Shown piece after piece: positions 47,040 to 57,232 of a DNA stretch of 64,000 nucleotides. The notes beneath the pieces were generated by a model. That model was not told the DNA's origin. It ran no database searches and worked only from the letters and a program-made list of their open reading frames with translations. This stretch comes from Agelas oroides (lineage: Eukaryota > Porifera > Demospongiae > Agelasida > Agelasidae): positions 116,001 through 180,000 of the forward strand of contig OX422190.1 of the NCBI GenBank assembly GCA_949130485.1, given 5' to 3'. The position numbers were made by a program, and so were the translations under genes. Every line of letters starts with the position of its first letter. The first letter of the stretch is position 1.

Positions 47040-47215
47040 TTGCAATATAGAGACACATACATGGTTCGGATGGTTGTGATGTCATGTTTCGACTCACCAT
47101 GTTTCTTCAATCAGGCAAGGCTGGAGCTCGAATTAAGAACGGGAGGAAGAAGGCCTAACTAGCCTTAACAGAAACAAAAAGAATAACTTGCAGAGTAAGT
47201 AAAGCTCATGAACGA
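47040..47215 (+). other. Locally inverted exon C/intron fragment
   Basis: Here the plus strand reads AATCAGGCAAGGCTGGAGCT, KNGRKKA, a TAA, then TKRITCR and GTAAGTAAAGC. It is the same sequence as the minus-strand exon C at 57000-57073 but inverted relative to its neighbours, with a stop. This suggests a small inversion within the array. Confidence 0.65.
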
Positions 47216-47246
47216 TGATGGATATGTTGGTCAAATTATACAATGG

Positions 47247-47304
47247 TGTTTACTCATATACTTTACAAAACTCATTGGTGTGCCACACCCACCCTACGCA
47301 CACA
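47247..47304 (-). pseudogene. Exon A copy with stop
   Basis: It reads LCA, TAG in place of the Trp codon, then GGCGTPMSFVKYMSKH, and lacks the donor side. Confidence 0.6.
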
Positions 47305-47647
47305 GTCTTCAGGAGTGCTATCTTGGCTTGTTTTCTCTCGGCTTTTGTTCGGCTCATGATAATTTGACCAGCCATGCCTTCTTATGGCTGTTAAGATTTC
47401 CTGGCTTACATAATTGAGATTCAGTGTGTGAGCTATATAGCTACTTGCATGCAAGACTAGCATACATGTAAGGAAGCATACAAACCTGATACAATAGTTT
47501 TAGATGTATGTTAACTGGTGGTAGCATCTGCACACAAGCAAGTGCAGCCACATCCTATCAGTGTTCCTAACAGCTTGTAGCATAAATGTATGCACTCTAC
47601 ACATACGGTCATGATACATGCAAATGCAAGACAGGCACTTATCTCAC

Positions 47648-47719
47648 CAACATTCTCTTTGCTAGCTGAGGTAGGAGTTCTACGTTCATACAACTTGGAA
47701 ACTGGGTTTTAAGTCGGAG
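47648..47719 (-). CDS. Exon E: open 72-nt exon
   Basis: Acceptor CTTACAG and donor GTGAGA bound 24 codons, phase 0 to 0, including LKTQFPSCMNVELLPQLAKR. A related, longer segment is at 55400-55620. Role unknown; the phase allows insertion between C and A exons. Confidence 0.45.
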
Positions 47720-47997
47720 CTGTAAGTATCCAGTGGTAGAATCATGCCGTTTTAAATTGCGAGTCAGCTATGATGTATAGCGAGCAGAGAATGGCTCGAA
47801 ACATGTAGAAATAGCTTTTTTTTTTGGCAGCGATAAGCTACTTAGTCCAGCCTAGTTGCATGCTATGTACACAATTCAAGCTTTGGGCATCAGACTTGAC
47901 AATGCTGATTATGGGCAATTTCTGCGTTGCTAAACTGTAATGTGTAAATTACTTCTGCATGCAATGAGTTAAACATGTGACACTACCAAGCATGTGG

Positions 47998-48036
47998 TTC
48001 TGCATTCTGGAGGACCTATGAGACCGTACCCATCAA
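47998..48036 (-). pseudogene. Exon B copy without donor
   Basis: After ATGTGCAG it reads (V)DGYGLIGPPECR, but the donor GTAAA is replaced by ACCAC. Confidence 0.55.
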
Positions 48037-48270
48037 CTGCACATCAGAGTAGATGAATGTGGTGAGAGTAGAACACTAGCAAACAATAATTAGTGTGGAG
48101 AAACTTACTTTCTGAGTGGTACTGATAAACTGTGTAGTGATAAAACACGTCCCACTACCAAGCACATGGTTGTACCTTGAACACATGATCAGCAAGGTAA
48201 TGACAATATATCTTTTACTGTATACATGCTCTGGCTAAACACTCAATGACATCAATAGTATCTGACTCAC

Positions 48271-48310
48271 CGATGATTTTATCCAATTTGTTTTCCAGTC
48301 TGTCTCCTCT
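48271..48310 (-). CDS. Exon D copy: LENKLDKIIG
   Basis: Acceptor TTGATCAG and donor GTGAGT bound 40 nt, phase 0 to 1, reading RGDRLENKLDKII(G). It has the same phase as exon A and a close relative at 52512-52545. The intron sequence on its donor side (ATCAATAGTATCTGACTCAC) is shared. Confidence 0.5.
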
Positions 48311-48359
48311 CTGATCAACAAACAGTATAAAAGAAAGGCTTATGAAATCAAGATCAAAA

Positions 48360-49330
48360 CATTGCCAAACCATACACTGCTGAGCTTTCTCGAGGTGGTG
48401 TTGCTTTACACTTACAGTTATTCATTAACCACCAAAATTAATTTTTAACTCTCTGGTGGGCTCCTTCAATGCATCGTACTTTAACTTGCACTGGCTTCAT
48501 ACTTGCATCAAAAGCAAATCTGTGTGAATTTGTGACCCTACCACAACCACCACGTAGTTACTAGCAACCTTCAATAGTCAGTCGAGTGCCTGTTCAGACT
48601 GTAACTATGCTTACATAATCTGCTAATCCTAGAATGCCTGATTGTTGCTACATAAGCTATATCTACTTGTTTGAAACTATTCTGATCTGCTGGCTATGCA
48701 ACTGTACTAGCAATTTCCAATGGTGCTGGTTTTCCTGTCTTCCTTTCTTCCTTTTTACAACCCTGACAAGATAGAAATTTCAAGCAGTTTTTAGGCTGTT
48801 TGATATTTTTGCACTAGATCGAGAAATCTTCATGATTTAACTTTACCTAGTCAGATTCATGACCACTCAAGCACTAGCAGTGCCCCTTACTACTTTCTTA
48901 GGGTGATGATGCTAATACTTGTGCACTAACCTTCTCTTCCTCTTTCTCGTGCTTTTGTGTCCCTGCTTCCTCCTCAGCTCCCTCCATATCCTTCCCCACT
49001 GCTTTCTCTCCTCCATTCACCTCTCCCCTTGCTCCTTCTCCTGCCTTTTCCTCTCTCACTGGTTCCCTCCTCACCTCCTTCACCTCTTCCTCTCTCACTA
49101 CCATACACTGCTGAGCTTCCTAGAGGTGTTGTTGCTTTACACTTACAGTTGTTCATTAACGACCAAAATTAATTTTTAGCTCTCTTGTAGTGGGCTCCTT
49201 CAATGTATCGTACTTTAACTTGCACTGGCTTCTACTTGCATCAAAAGCGAATCTGTGTGAATTTGTGACAACCACATAATTGCTAGCAACTTTCAATAGT
49301 CAGACAAGCGATCGAATGCCTGTCCAGACT
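48360..49330. repeat. Duplicated intronic segment
   Basis: 48365-48600 and 49100-49335 are about 85-90% alike by eye (CTTACAGTTRTTCATTAACS, ATTTTTARCTCTCT, ACTTTAACTTGCACTGGCTT). A third partial copy resumes at 52395 beyond the hAT element. The stretch between (48700-49090) is pyrimidine-rich and has no supported gene. Confidence 0.8.
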
Positions 49331-49717
49331 GAAAAATTTGACTCCAGTGGGCTCCATATCAACAATCTACCCAGACAGAGAGTCACCTTGGATTGGGTAT
49401 TCTGATCCATGCTCAGACTTCCATTCATTAACCACCTAACTACAGAGGGGTAGGAGCAAGTTGAAAAGAGGGGGGGGCGAGTTAAGAAGGGGGCGTGCTA
49501 TGCACGCCCCTTCTAGGGGGGTCTGGGGGCATGCTCCCCCAGAAAATTTTTGAAAAAAAAGGATGCTCTGAGACGCATTCTGGTGCATTCTAAGCTGAAT
49601 TTCTTGCCCTACCCCTATCCCAGAAAACATAACTTAAGCCATAAGTTTTCTCCACTTTTTTCAGGTGTAACAAGTGCATGAGTGTTGACAAAAACAATGA
49701 TGTAAACCAAATGAAGA

Positions 49718-51688
49718 TTAGTAATTGCTAAAATGCTTTCTCCTCTCATCATTTACTGACACAAATTCAACAGCAATCTCTTTCAGATTGAGTTCGTCTA
49801 CAATATCTTTGTGTACATGTACAAGTAGACAATTGTTTACTCGCTTCTCAGTCATAGTTGATCGTAGATACACAAGCAGTCGCTTTAAAACCGAAAACGT
49901 TCTTTCTGAGGTTGCAGATGTTACAGGAACAATGAGGTACAGCCGTAACAAATTGTGGATCTCAGATAAAATCACTTTGTAGGATGGGTTACTATTCATA
50001 GCATCACTTATAGTCCGTATTGATGTAACTTTGCGGACAAACCCTTGCTTAGCCACGTCAACCAACAGTGGAAGCTGCTTCTCTAGACTAGGAAGTTTTA
50101 GGTCTGAAGCAAAACAGCCATTTCGAACACTTTCAAGCTCACTTTCATAGTTATCACCATTAGCTGCCTTCAGCAAAAGTGACTCTAGACCTAAAACTTC
50201 TGGAAGAAACTCACTTTGGTCAAACCTATCCTGCAATAGTAGATCACATGCCTGATAGTAAATTTGTCGATAGTACTCTTGGGGTGTAGAGAACTTATGA
50301 GGCTGGCTACCATCATCAATTCGAGCAGGTGGCCTTCTGTACCTTGGTAGCTCAGGCATACCTATTTGGAGATCTTGAGCCTTTGCAACAGTGACCTCGA
50401 AAAATTGCTTGAATGCTTGCTCTGTCCTCTGTCTCCTGTAAAATGATGATGCCAGATGGATTGAAGCTAACGCTTGTTGGAGGGTTGTATCTTTAGCTTG
50501 CAGGCCTTTGGATACTTCCTCAGCTGTAGCAAATAACAGAAAGGCAAGCCTAAGCCCAAATAGGGTTGAGAATTTCTCCAATGCAGCTAATTCGTCACAA
50601 GTGGTCGCATTTACTTCACTCATAGTTTCCATTAGAATAGAGTAGTCCTTCAGTATAGCATCAATAGCAGTTGTTCTTGCTGTCCACCTCGTAGTGCACA
50701 GGGACTTGACTGTCACTACTGAATCTGAGTCGGCTTCAGCCAATTTTTGACTCAAAAGATGAGACCTTTTTGGCGAGTACTTGATCAGTTTTCCAATCTC
50801 CCGCACAATATCAAGAGTGTCTCTTAGTGCAGGGATTTGCCTACCTACATCCTGTAAGCAAAGGTTAAGACAATGTCCAAAGCGGTGCACTGGTAGAGCA
50901 GCTGGGTTTGAATCTCTGATTTGAGTTGCAACCCCTTTTCGTCGGCCTTGCATTGTAGCTGCCCCTTCATATGCCTGTCCTCGGCATAGAGAGAGAGGTA
51001 AGTCACACCTGATAAGCAAATCTTTTATTACTTCAGTAATAGTGTTTGCACTTGTGTTTGGGAGGCCGAAAAGCCCAACAGGATCTTCAAAGACCTCATA
51101 GTTGTCATTCACCCATCTTATAGATAAGTTTAACTGTTCTCTGTTGCTCACGTCTGTAGCCTCATCTGCAATTATTCCAAACCAGTGAGGGGTGACTCTT
51201 TTAATGTTGCACAATAGTTTTCGTAAAACAGATTGCCCCATCATTGAAATAAGCTCATTTACTACTTCAGGGGACATGTACTTCTTCTCTGTAAGCCACT
51301 GTCTCATTACTGAACTTGTTTCTTTGGACATCATTATCAGCAACTGTCTGAGGTTACCTTCCTGATCACGATTATGGCCACGTACAGCTAACCCTTGCCG
51401 TAAGAGAAACCTTAAACATGATAGCTGTTGAAGAAGGGCATTTCTTCGCACTTGCTGTGAACAGCGAATTTCAGCACTGAAACACTCAGGTTTACCCTGT
51501 GCTTCCCATTTCATTCTGGCTTCAAGGTGAGTGTGACTGGATTCATGGTCATTAAACTTCTTTATAGCTTTCTTCCAGTTGTTGAATCCATCACTAATGA
51601 ATGCAGGACTAAAATTCTTGCTAAAGGTGAGAAGCTGGTGTAGAGAAATATATCGACAATAGAAATAAAACACCTTCTTCTTGGTCAA
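49718..51688 (-). CDS. hAT-family transposase, ZMYM1/DUF4371-like
   Basis: A 656-residue frame. Order: N-terminal linker with HESSHTHLEA (residues about 48-57), DUF4371-like region with HWFGIIADEATD (Asp 175), RHN-type block VHRFGHCLNLCLQD, KSLCTTRWTAR, and a C-terminal hAT dimerisation region with VPVTSATSERTFSVLKR and MTEKRVNN. In active relatives it cuts and joins transposon ends using a DDE triad. Where relatives have GYDGA with the second catalytic Asp, this protein reads AYEGA (Glu 241), which may impair catalysis. The N-terminal TTF-type zinc finger is in the overlapping frame 51685-52053, so a single-base frameshift near 51690 separates them. Otherwise the frame is unbroken, suggesting a young copy. 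Confidence 0.92.
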   Translation of the reverse strand: MTKKKVFYFYCRYISLHQLLTFSKNFSPAFISDGFNNWKKAIKKFNDHESSHTHLEARMKWEAQGKPECFSAEIRCSQQVRRNALLQQLSCLRFLLRQGLAVRGHNRDQEGNLRQLLIMMSKETSSVMRQWLTEKKYMSPEVVNELISMMGQSVLRKLLCNIKRVTPHWFGIIADEATDVSNREQLNLSIRWVNDNYEVFEDPVGLFGLPNTSANTITEVIKDLLIRCDLPLSLCRGQAYEGAATMQGRRKGVATQIRDSNPAALPVHRFGHCLNLCLQDVGRQIPALRDTLDIVREIGKLIKYSPKRSHLLSQKLAEADSDSVVTVKSLCTTRWTARTTAIDAILKDYSILMETMSEVNATTCDELAALEKFSTLFGLRLAFLLFATAEEVSKGLQAKDTTLQQALASIHLASSFYRRQRTEQAFKQFFEVTVAKAQDLQIGMPELPRYRRPPARIDDGSQPHKFSTPQEYYRQIYYQACDLLLQDRFDQSEFLPEVLGLESLLLKAANGDNYESELESVRNGCFASDLKLPSLEKQLPLLVDVAKQGFVRKVTSIRTISDAMNSNPSYKVILSEIHNLLRLYLIVPVTSATSERTFSVLKRLLVYLRSTMTEKRVNNCLLVHVHKDIVDELNLKEIAVEFVSVNDERRKHFSNY

Positions 51689-52053
51689 GGGAACTGCTTA
51701 AACCAATCCACGACAAAGTTTCGACCCTTGTTTGCTAGGCTAGCCAATACCACTGAATTTACTGGTTGAAATGGTTTTGGATCAGTGCAGCATGGGAGTG
51801 TGCAGGCTGAACAATCAGGTTGACTCATGACCTCAGTACTAGTTGCAGCACTGCTCCCAGTTGAACTACTAGAAGTTTCTGTTCCACTCGGGATAGAGCT
51901 ATCTACTCCACTCACTCTCACTTCACTTTCAGAGACTGTTTCACTCATACTGGAGGCTGGATTATCTGAAGTGGCATCAGGTCGTGAACGCTTAGGCCAC
52001 ATGTAAAGGAGAGACTGCTGAGAATGACGCTTAGGCATCTGGACAATAAACAA
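51685..52053 (-). CDS. N-terminal part of the hAT transposase, frame-shifted
   Basis: A 122-residue frame: a Ser/Thr-rich start after MPKRHSQQS, a Cys-rich CSACTLPCCTDPKPF segment and RNFVVDWFKQFP, the lead-in to a TTF-type zinc finger. It stops at TGA where the main transposase frame begins in another phase. The two most likely formed one protein before a one-base loss. The downstream zinc-finger cysteines are only partly visible. Confidence 0.7.
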   Translation of the reverse strand: MFIVQMPKRHSQQSLLYMWPKRSRPDATSDNPASSMSETVSESEVRVSGVDSSIPSGTETSSSSTGSSAATSTEVMSQPDCSACTLPCCTDPKPFQPVNSVVLASLANKGRNFVVDWFKQFP

Positions 52054-52511
52054 ATATGCTTCTATTAAAAGCTAACTTCAGTGTAAGTTATCTTATCAGT
52101 AAGAGTTGACACATACCTAATCTCCACAGCAACTGGATCTGGAGAAGATATTGCCAGCTGAGGTAACTTAGCTACCCAATTGCAAGAGCCATGTGCATTT
52201 ATTACAAAGTTTAAAGTTCACCAATTGTAATATTGCAAAATTCTGATAATTGGAGAATAGTCACCATACAACCATACAATAACCACAGCACAAAGAGATG
52301 TGAAAAACTGGAGGGGCTGAGCTCCCCAGCTTTCAAAAGTGGGGGGGGCAACTGCCCCCCCTGCCCCCCCTTCTCCTACCCCTCTGTAACTACCAATTAA
52401 TTTATAACTCTCTTGTAGTGCGCCCTTCAATGCATCGTATGTCATAATGATATCTTTTACTGTATACATGTTTTGGCTAAGCACTCATGGTATCAATAGT
52501 ATCTGACTCAC

Positions 52512-52545
52512 CGATGATCTTGTTGAGTTTGTCTTCTTCGCATAC
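52512..52545 (-). CDS. Exon D copy: EEDKLNKIIG
   Basis: Acceptor TTAATCAG and donor GTGAGT bound 34 nt, phase 0 to 1, reading VCEEDKLNKII(G). Upstream 52546-52830 contains open stretches (RCGKDDEHEYRCGSVKSKTR; HAYVSKAIPDAADGII) that could be further coding sequence but whose splicing is unclear. Confidence 0.45.
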
Positions 52546-52867
52546 CTGATTAACAAGTCTTTCTTGGCTGTGCATGCCTCACTCAATCTGTCTCTTGTGA
52601 GATTTTCTACAGGTTCCCAGTCCTCTGAAGAATGAGGTATAATCCCGTCTGCTGCATCTGGGATGGCTTTTGAGACATAGGCATGTTCCTTTGTTATTAT
52701 TTTCTTAGACAGGTTTTGTGATGAGGTGTATCTGCCATTCTAGTCTTGGACTTCACACTCCCACATCTGTACTCATGCTCATCATCTTTCCCACATCTTT
52801 GAGCCCCGCTTCGCAGCTGTGTAGTTTGTAAAAACAGTTTTGTGCTTCCTGTCATTGATTGTTTGAC

Positions 52868-52937
52868 CATCTGCATGATGCTTGGACATGTGCTTGACAC
52901 ATCCAGTTGGTGTCCTGCACCCACCCCATGAACACAG
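52868..52937 (-). CDS. Exon A copy with weak donor
   Basis: Acceptor TTGCAG; 70 nt read LCSWGGCRTPTGCVKHMSKH and HADG. C-x4-C and H-x4-H are intact. The donor is GTCAAA rather than GTAAG, so splicing is doubtful. Confidence 0.55.
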
Positions 52938-53009
52938 CTGCAATATGGAGACACCTACATGATTATACGATTTGAACAACATATCCACCATCGTTCATGG
53001 GCTTTACTT

Positions 53010-53175
53010 AAGTTGTTTGGTCGGATTTCATTAAAGCTAATTGAGCCTTCTTCGTTCCTTTATTTCCATTCTTTCCCTGCTTGCCTTGCTCGCCTAATTA
53101 AAGAAACACATGGTGATGGCTTTGCATTTGTTTTGCAAAACCAGTGGGTGTCCTGCACCCTCCCCAGGCACGTAG
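53010..53175 (-). pseudogene. Fused, decayed exon A and exon C
   Basis: Exon A reads LRAWGGCRTPTGFAKQMQSH: the first Cys is Arg and the first His is Gln. It runs without a donor into ATTAG and an exon C-like stretch GEQGKQGKNGNKGTKKAQLA, followed by a stop at the old donor. Confidence 0.65.
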
Positions 53176-53696
53176 CTGCAATATAGAGACATGATATACA
53201 GTTTAAATGTTAGTTAACATGACATTGCTCAACACCAGGCAACGCGCATGCGCACTGCAAGTGCATACATGGCGGATTGTGCTTGGGCCAGATGAACGCG
53301 CGTTCTGCACTATAGCAACCTTCTACCAGCAGTTGGGTCGCCAGCTTCTCTGCCGCAAATTTTCTCCCACTCCTACCTACCTCTTTGTAATATTCATACT
53401 ACTGCAGCATCACAATAGCAGGGCTCAGACAGCTCTAGCACCTTTATCCATTCATGTTGGTCTTGAACCTCATGAATGTTGATCATGTGTGGGCCGTTGT
53501 GGGCTTCCCACAGACACGGCACATCTAATTTGATATTATCCTACATATAGGCTTTTGTATCTGGGGTGGAGAATTTGCAACATTCTGGCCCGCACATCTG
53601 CCAAGCATAATCCTTCATTGGATGCATATCTAGTTAAAGCCAATTATGTTGAATGTTAATGTATAATTTATATTCACCATCACTCATGAGTTTTAC

Positions 53697-54455
53697 TAGT
53701 CTCGGAGCCAGACCCTCGCACGCGGAGGAGGGTCTGGTAAACTTGCATACATAAACTCTTTATGGGATATGGCCTCCTTACAGGCTTCCTATGCAATAAT
53801 TGAAGGTGTTGATTGGGTGCAAATATGCACATGCTCAATTAGCTACTGTAGACTGTCGCTGCCAGTGAAGATTCTAGTAACGAAGCTACCGTTTGATAGT
53901 ACCTTGGAGAGCGCCACTGCTACTTTTGGCAGGCAATTTAAACAGCGAATAGCAGGGCAGCCCGAACTGTGGTGTTGGCTAACGAAATTTGCGTGGCTTG
54001 TGTCCATTGCCGTGAATGCCTCGGCTACATCAAGCACGAGTGCCTCCAGAGGGCTTACAGTAACTACGATGGACTTACGTCTGCCTCCGTGACTTCCATG
54101 CGCCAAAATTCGTTGATGAACCATTGAACGTAGACTACCATAGCAGAGGGACTTTCACAGTTCCACTACTCAGGTAGTGAAACCGAAGACTTCTATCTCT
54201 TTCATAACAGCTTTCCAGCTGCTCGAGATTCGCTGGAGAAGATCTAAGCTTGTTGAAGGATGGTCGCTTCGATTCTTGTATTAATCGCTGGTTGTTATTA
54301 CACGAACACGTGCCTTCGTGGGCAGAAATGTAATTACACAGTCATCAACCAATCAGATCCATCCCGCCGAAATTCCGCGGACTTCAAATTTGTATGTATG
54401 CAAGTTTACCAGACCCTCCTCCTCCTCCGCGTGCGAGGGTCTGGTTCCGAGACTA
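53697..54455. mobile_element. Mutator-type MITE, copy 2
   Basis: The ends TAGTCTCGGAGCCAGACCCT and TGGTTCCGAGACTA are flanked by GAGTTTTAC at 53688-53696 and 54456-54464. About 90% similar by eye to copy 1 at 6225-6969. It sits a few bases inside the intron that begins at the donor of the exon C at 54469. Confidence 0.95.
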
Positions 54456-54468
54456 GAGTTTTACTTAC

Positions 54469-54524
54469 TCTGAATGTGCCTTTCTTGACTGTTTCCGAGG
54501 CTATCTTAGCCTTTTTTCCTGCCA
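54469..54524 (-). CDS. Exon C copy, intact
   Basis: Acceptor CCAATCAG and donor GTAAGT bound 56 nt reading AGKKAKIASETVKKGTFR after the split codon, phase 1 to 0. The donor is preserved although a MITE inserted just beyond it. Confidence 0.55.
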
Positions 54525-54541
54525 CTGATTGGCTGGCTTAC

Positions 54542-54667
54542 CATCTGCATGCTTGAGCACATGTTTCACATACACTTGGTATGTGCCACTCCCACTCCAT
54601 CTGCGTGATATTTAGCCATATGTTTTACATAACCCTGGGGTGTACTACAACCACCCCAGCCACACAG
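54542..54667 (-). pseudogene. Two exon A copies fused by deletion
   Basis: 54598-54667 reads LCGWGGCSTPQGYVKHMAKY and HADG after TTGCAG, but its donor is gone. It runs into a partial second exon A (54542-54597: SGSGTYQVYVKHVLKHAD) that keeps a donor GTAAGC. The joined frame hits TGA. Confidence 0.65.
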
Positions 54668-54745
54668 CTGCAATATAGAGACAGACACGTACATGATTGT
54701 AGAATTTGAAAAACATATCCATCATCGTTCATGAGCTTTACTTAC

Positions 54746-54804
54746 TCTGCAAGTCACTCTCGAACGTTTCCAAGGCTGTCCTAGCCTTTTTTCTGCAGGT
54801 TTCC
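54746..54804 (-). CDS. Exon C copy, intact
   Basis: Acceptor TCAATTAG, donor GTAAGT. The 59 nt read KPAEKRLGQPWKRSRVTCR after the split codon, phase 1 to 0, directly upstream of the exon A at 54667. Confidence 0.6.
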
Positions 54805-55399
54805 CTAATTGAAGAAACACATGGTGAGTCAAAACATGACATCACAACTATAGTAGCTAAAACAAAGCTATGGCTGGAGCTTGTCCCCCAGTTAACTTGT
54901 ACAAAAGCATTGCTAGAAAGCTTGAAGTAAAGCAACAATAGGCATATACTGCAATTCTGGAAAGTATAATGAGTGTTTAATATAATGAATGAATGTGTTG
55001 CCTTTGTTATAACAAAAATCATATATTCCGCATGCGCAAAGCAAAAAGCACGTTTCAGCTACTAACGGTGTGTGTTATATAGAACATACATTGCTGCTAT
55101 GTACGTGTGTACGTGTACGAGCGAGTTGCTGCTACATGTGCCATGTCGCTGACACGGTGGTTCAAGATGGCAAACACTTCCACGACATCCATCGTTATAA
55201 TAAAATGACGTTAAAATTTATTTTTTCATGAAACTATTAAGATTTAACCCTTTAACTCTTAAGATTTAAGAGTACAATAATATCTATGCCTAACATTTAC
55301 TTCCCGTGAACATGAAGAGCATATTTATACGCATGCTTTACTTTTGAGTCCCTACCTTCACAAAGAAGCAAAGGCTAAGGGCACTTCAGGGTAAATCCC

Positions 55400-55620
55400 T
55401 ACTTATTTAGTAGTAATGAGTTTAGGCCACACCTTTCCACTTACATCACTGCTAGAAAGAGCAGGAAGGGGCGGTACTGGTTCGTAAGTGGTTCCGAAAT
55501 TGGCCAAGGGCTGCCAAGAAAGAAGCTTTTTCTTGAACACACGGAGGAAATGGCCTCCAGTTTTCACTTCAGACAAGAGTACTAGCTTTAAATAACTTGG
55601 AAATTGGCTGACTGTCAGAG
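55400..55620 (-). CDS. Exon E-like longer copy with stop, possibly terminal
   Basis: After CTTACAG it reads LTVSQFPSYLKLVLLSEVKT and FKKKLLSWQPLANFGTTY, ending at TAA (55405-55403). It resembles exon E at 47648-47719 over the first about 35 nt. It may be a last exon; no polyadenylation signal was identified. Confidence 0.35.
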
Positions 55621-55639
55621 CTGTAAGTAACAAGTCAGA

Positions 55640-56740
55640 AAATTGATACCTTTTTGAATCGCTGGTAAGCTACAATGTATAGGCGCAGAGAATGGCTTCA
55701 AATATCCTATGGTGGCAGCAAACAGCTATTTTGATAAACTATCGAGCCTAGTTACTATCTACACAAAATCAGGCCACTGGCATCGCTTCGGGCTTGATTA
55801 GCAATGCTTGTCACTTTGACCTTTGGACTAATCATGAACAGCTTCTGCATTAATAAATGGTGACGTTGAAATTGCTACCACGTTCAAAGAGTTAAAAAGA
55901 AATCACATAATCTGCATTGTGTCCAATATCGTGTGCAACACCCTTTAACAGGAAATGAAGCTAACACTATGGATAAGACAGATTGCACTTAGACTGTGAT
56001 GATTCTATTTGCAAGAGCAGTTGTACTCCAAAATTAGTCTCATTGTTTGCCAGTGGCAAGGTTTGGCGTTCTCAGTGACATTTCTTGTCACATGGGGCTT
56101 TGCTTACAGCACAAAGAATGTTTCAGGATCTCGTGATGCTGATGACTAAATGCCTGCTCATCAGTTTACAAATTTGTGAAGACAAGTTTTCTCTGTGGGC
56201 TCAAAGTCTGACATTTAGAGATTTGATAAACTCTTAGATATACAGAGTCTACAGTCTATCTGGGCAAGCCTCAGAGAGGTGCTTGGTACATGACTGTAAG
56301 CATGTAAGCATTACTGAAAGTACCTCTAGTACTTGGCCTCATCTCTTTCTTTTCTCTTAGCATCTCTGTTAATGGAAGAAGGTGTTATAACCACTGTCAA
56401 TTAGTTCAACAACTGCTGAGTACATTTTACAGCCAGCTATAACTAGTCACAGAGAGGCATATTGGAGGCGAGCCTCAGTGACCAGTTTCTGCTGCATAGC
56501 ACTAACACTCTCTTAAAGTAGGGACAGTGCAATAAAAGGAATTTGTTATGGTTTACTACATAACTATTATAACTGCTGACACGGAATTTTCTCAAAATTG
56601 AATTATATAACTTATGTTCAATACAAAATAAAAATTCTTCTCGGTCTTCTTCTGTTGCATGTGTGTAGGAAAATGGTGATATTAATGATACTTGTACTAG
56701 AGTTAGACATATAGCGCATGTTATCCAATGCTGTGCAACA
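55640..56740. other. Intronic or intergenic stretch
   Basis: 56490-56740 duplicates 45245-45440 (AAGTAGGGACAGTGCAAWAA, TTATAACTGCTGACA, GTTGCATGTGTGTAGGAAAA). A possible exon C-like segment (about 56337-56370, minus) reads MLREKKEMRPSTR. No other gene is supported. Confidence 0.45.
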
Positions 56741-56746
56741 GTTTAC

Positions 56747-56785
56747 CTGTGTACTCTGGCGGCCCAATAAGTTCAAAATCTTCAA
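56747..56785 (-). CDS. Exon B copy, intact
   Basis: Acceptor ATGTGCAG, donor GTAAAC. The 39 nt read EDFELIGPPEYTG, phase 1 to 1. Its partner is exon A at 56856. Confidence 0.68.
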
Positions 56786-56855
56786 CTGCACATAGGAGTA
56801 GATGAAGGTGGTGTAAGTAGAACACTAACAAGCAATAATTAGTGTAGATACTTAC

Positions 56856-56925
56856 TATCCACATGATGCTTTGTCATGTGCTTTACATATCCCTGTGGTG
56901 TCCCACACCCTGCCCAGCAACACAG
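56856..56925 (-). CDS. Exon A copy, intact
   Basis: Acceptor TTGCAG, donor GTAAGT. The 70 nt read LCCWAGCGTPQGYVKHMTKH and HVD, phase 0 to 1. C-x4-C and H-x4-H are intact. Confidence 0.7.
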
Positions 56926-56999
56926 CTGCAATATAGAGACACGTACATGATTGCATAATTTGAGCAACATATCCATCATCGTTCATGAGCTTTACTTAC

Positions 57000-57073
57000 T
57001 CTACAAGTTATTGTTTTCACTTCCATTAATGCTAATTGCGCTTTCTTCCTCCCGTTCTTAGCTCCAGCCTTGC
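57000..57073 (-). CDS. Exon C copy, intact
   Basis: Acceptor TCAATCAG, donor GTAAGT. The 74 nt read GKAGAKNGRKKAQLALMEVK then TITCR, phase 1 to 0. It links exon B at 57194 to exon A at 56856 without a frame break. Confidence 0.68.
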
Positions 57074-57193
57074 CTGATTGAAGTCTTCTCAGTCTTCTTC
57101 TGTTGCATGTGTGTAGGAAAATGGTGCATATTAATAACTTGTACTAGAGTTAGACACATAGTACATATTATCCAATGTCGTGCAACATTTTAC

Positions 57194-57232
57194 CTGTGTA
57201 CTCGGGCGGCCCAATAAGTTCATAATCATCAA
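57194..57232 (-). CDS. Exon B copy, intact
   Basis: Acceptor ATGTGCAG, donor GTAAAA. The 39 nt read VDDYELIGPPEYTG with the split first codon, phase 1 to 1. Confidence 0.7.

Larger units (their letters stand above)
49443..52386 (-). mobile_element. hAT transposon, 2.9 kb
   Basis: The inverted ends CAGAGGGGTAGGAG and CTCCTACCCCTCTG enclose a hAT transposase gene on the minus strand. TAACCACC (49429-49436) and TAACTACC (52387-52394) fit an 8-bp target duplication with one change; the paralogous intron copy (CATTAACCACCAAAATTAAT near 48425) is the empty site. The left end has six extra bases, TAACTA, before CAGAGG. Confidence 0.9.

Noticed and set aside
48898..49179. Pro/Ser/Leu-rich and Glu/Arg-rich frames
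   Set aside because: They come from a pyrimidine-rich low-complexity tract on opposite strands.
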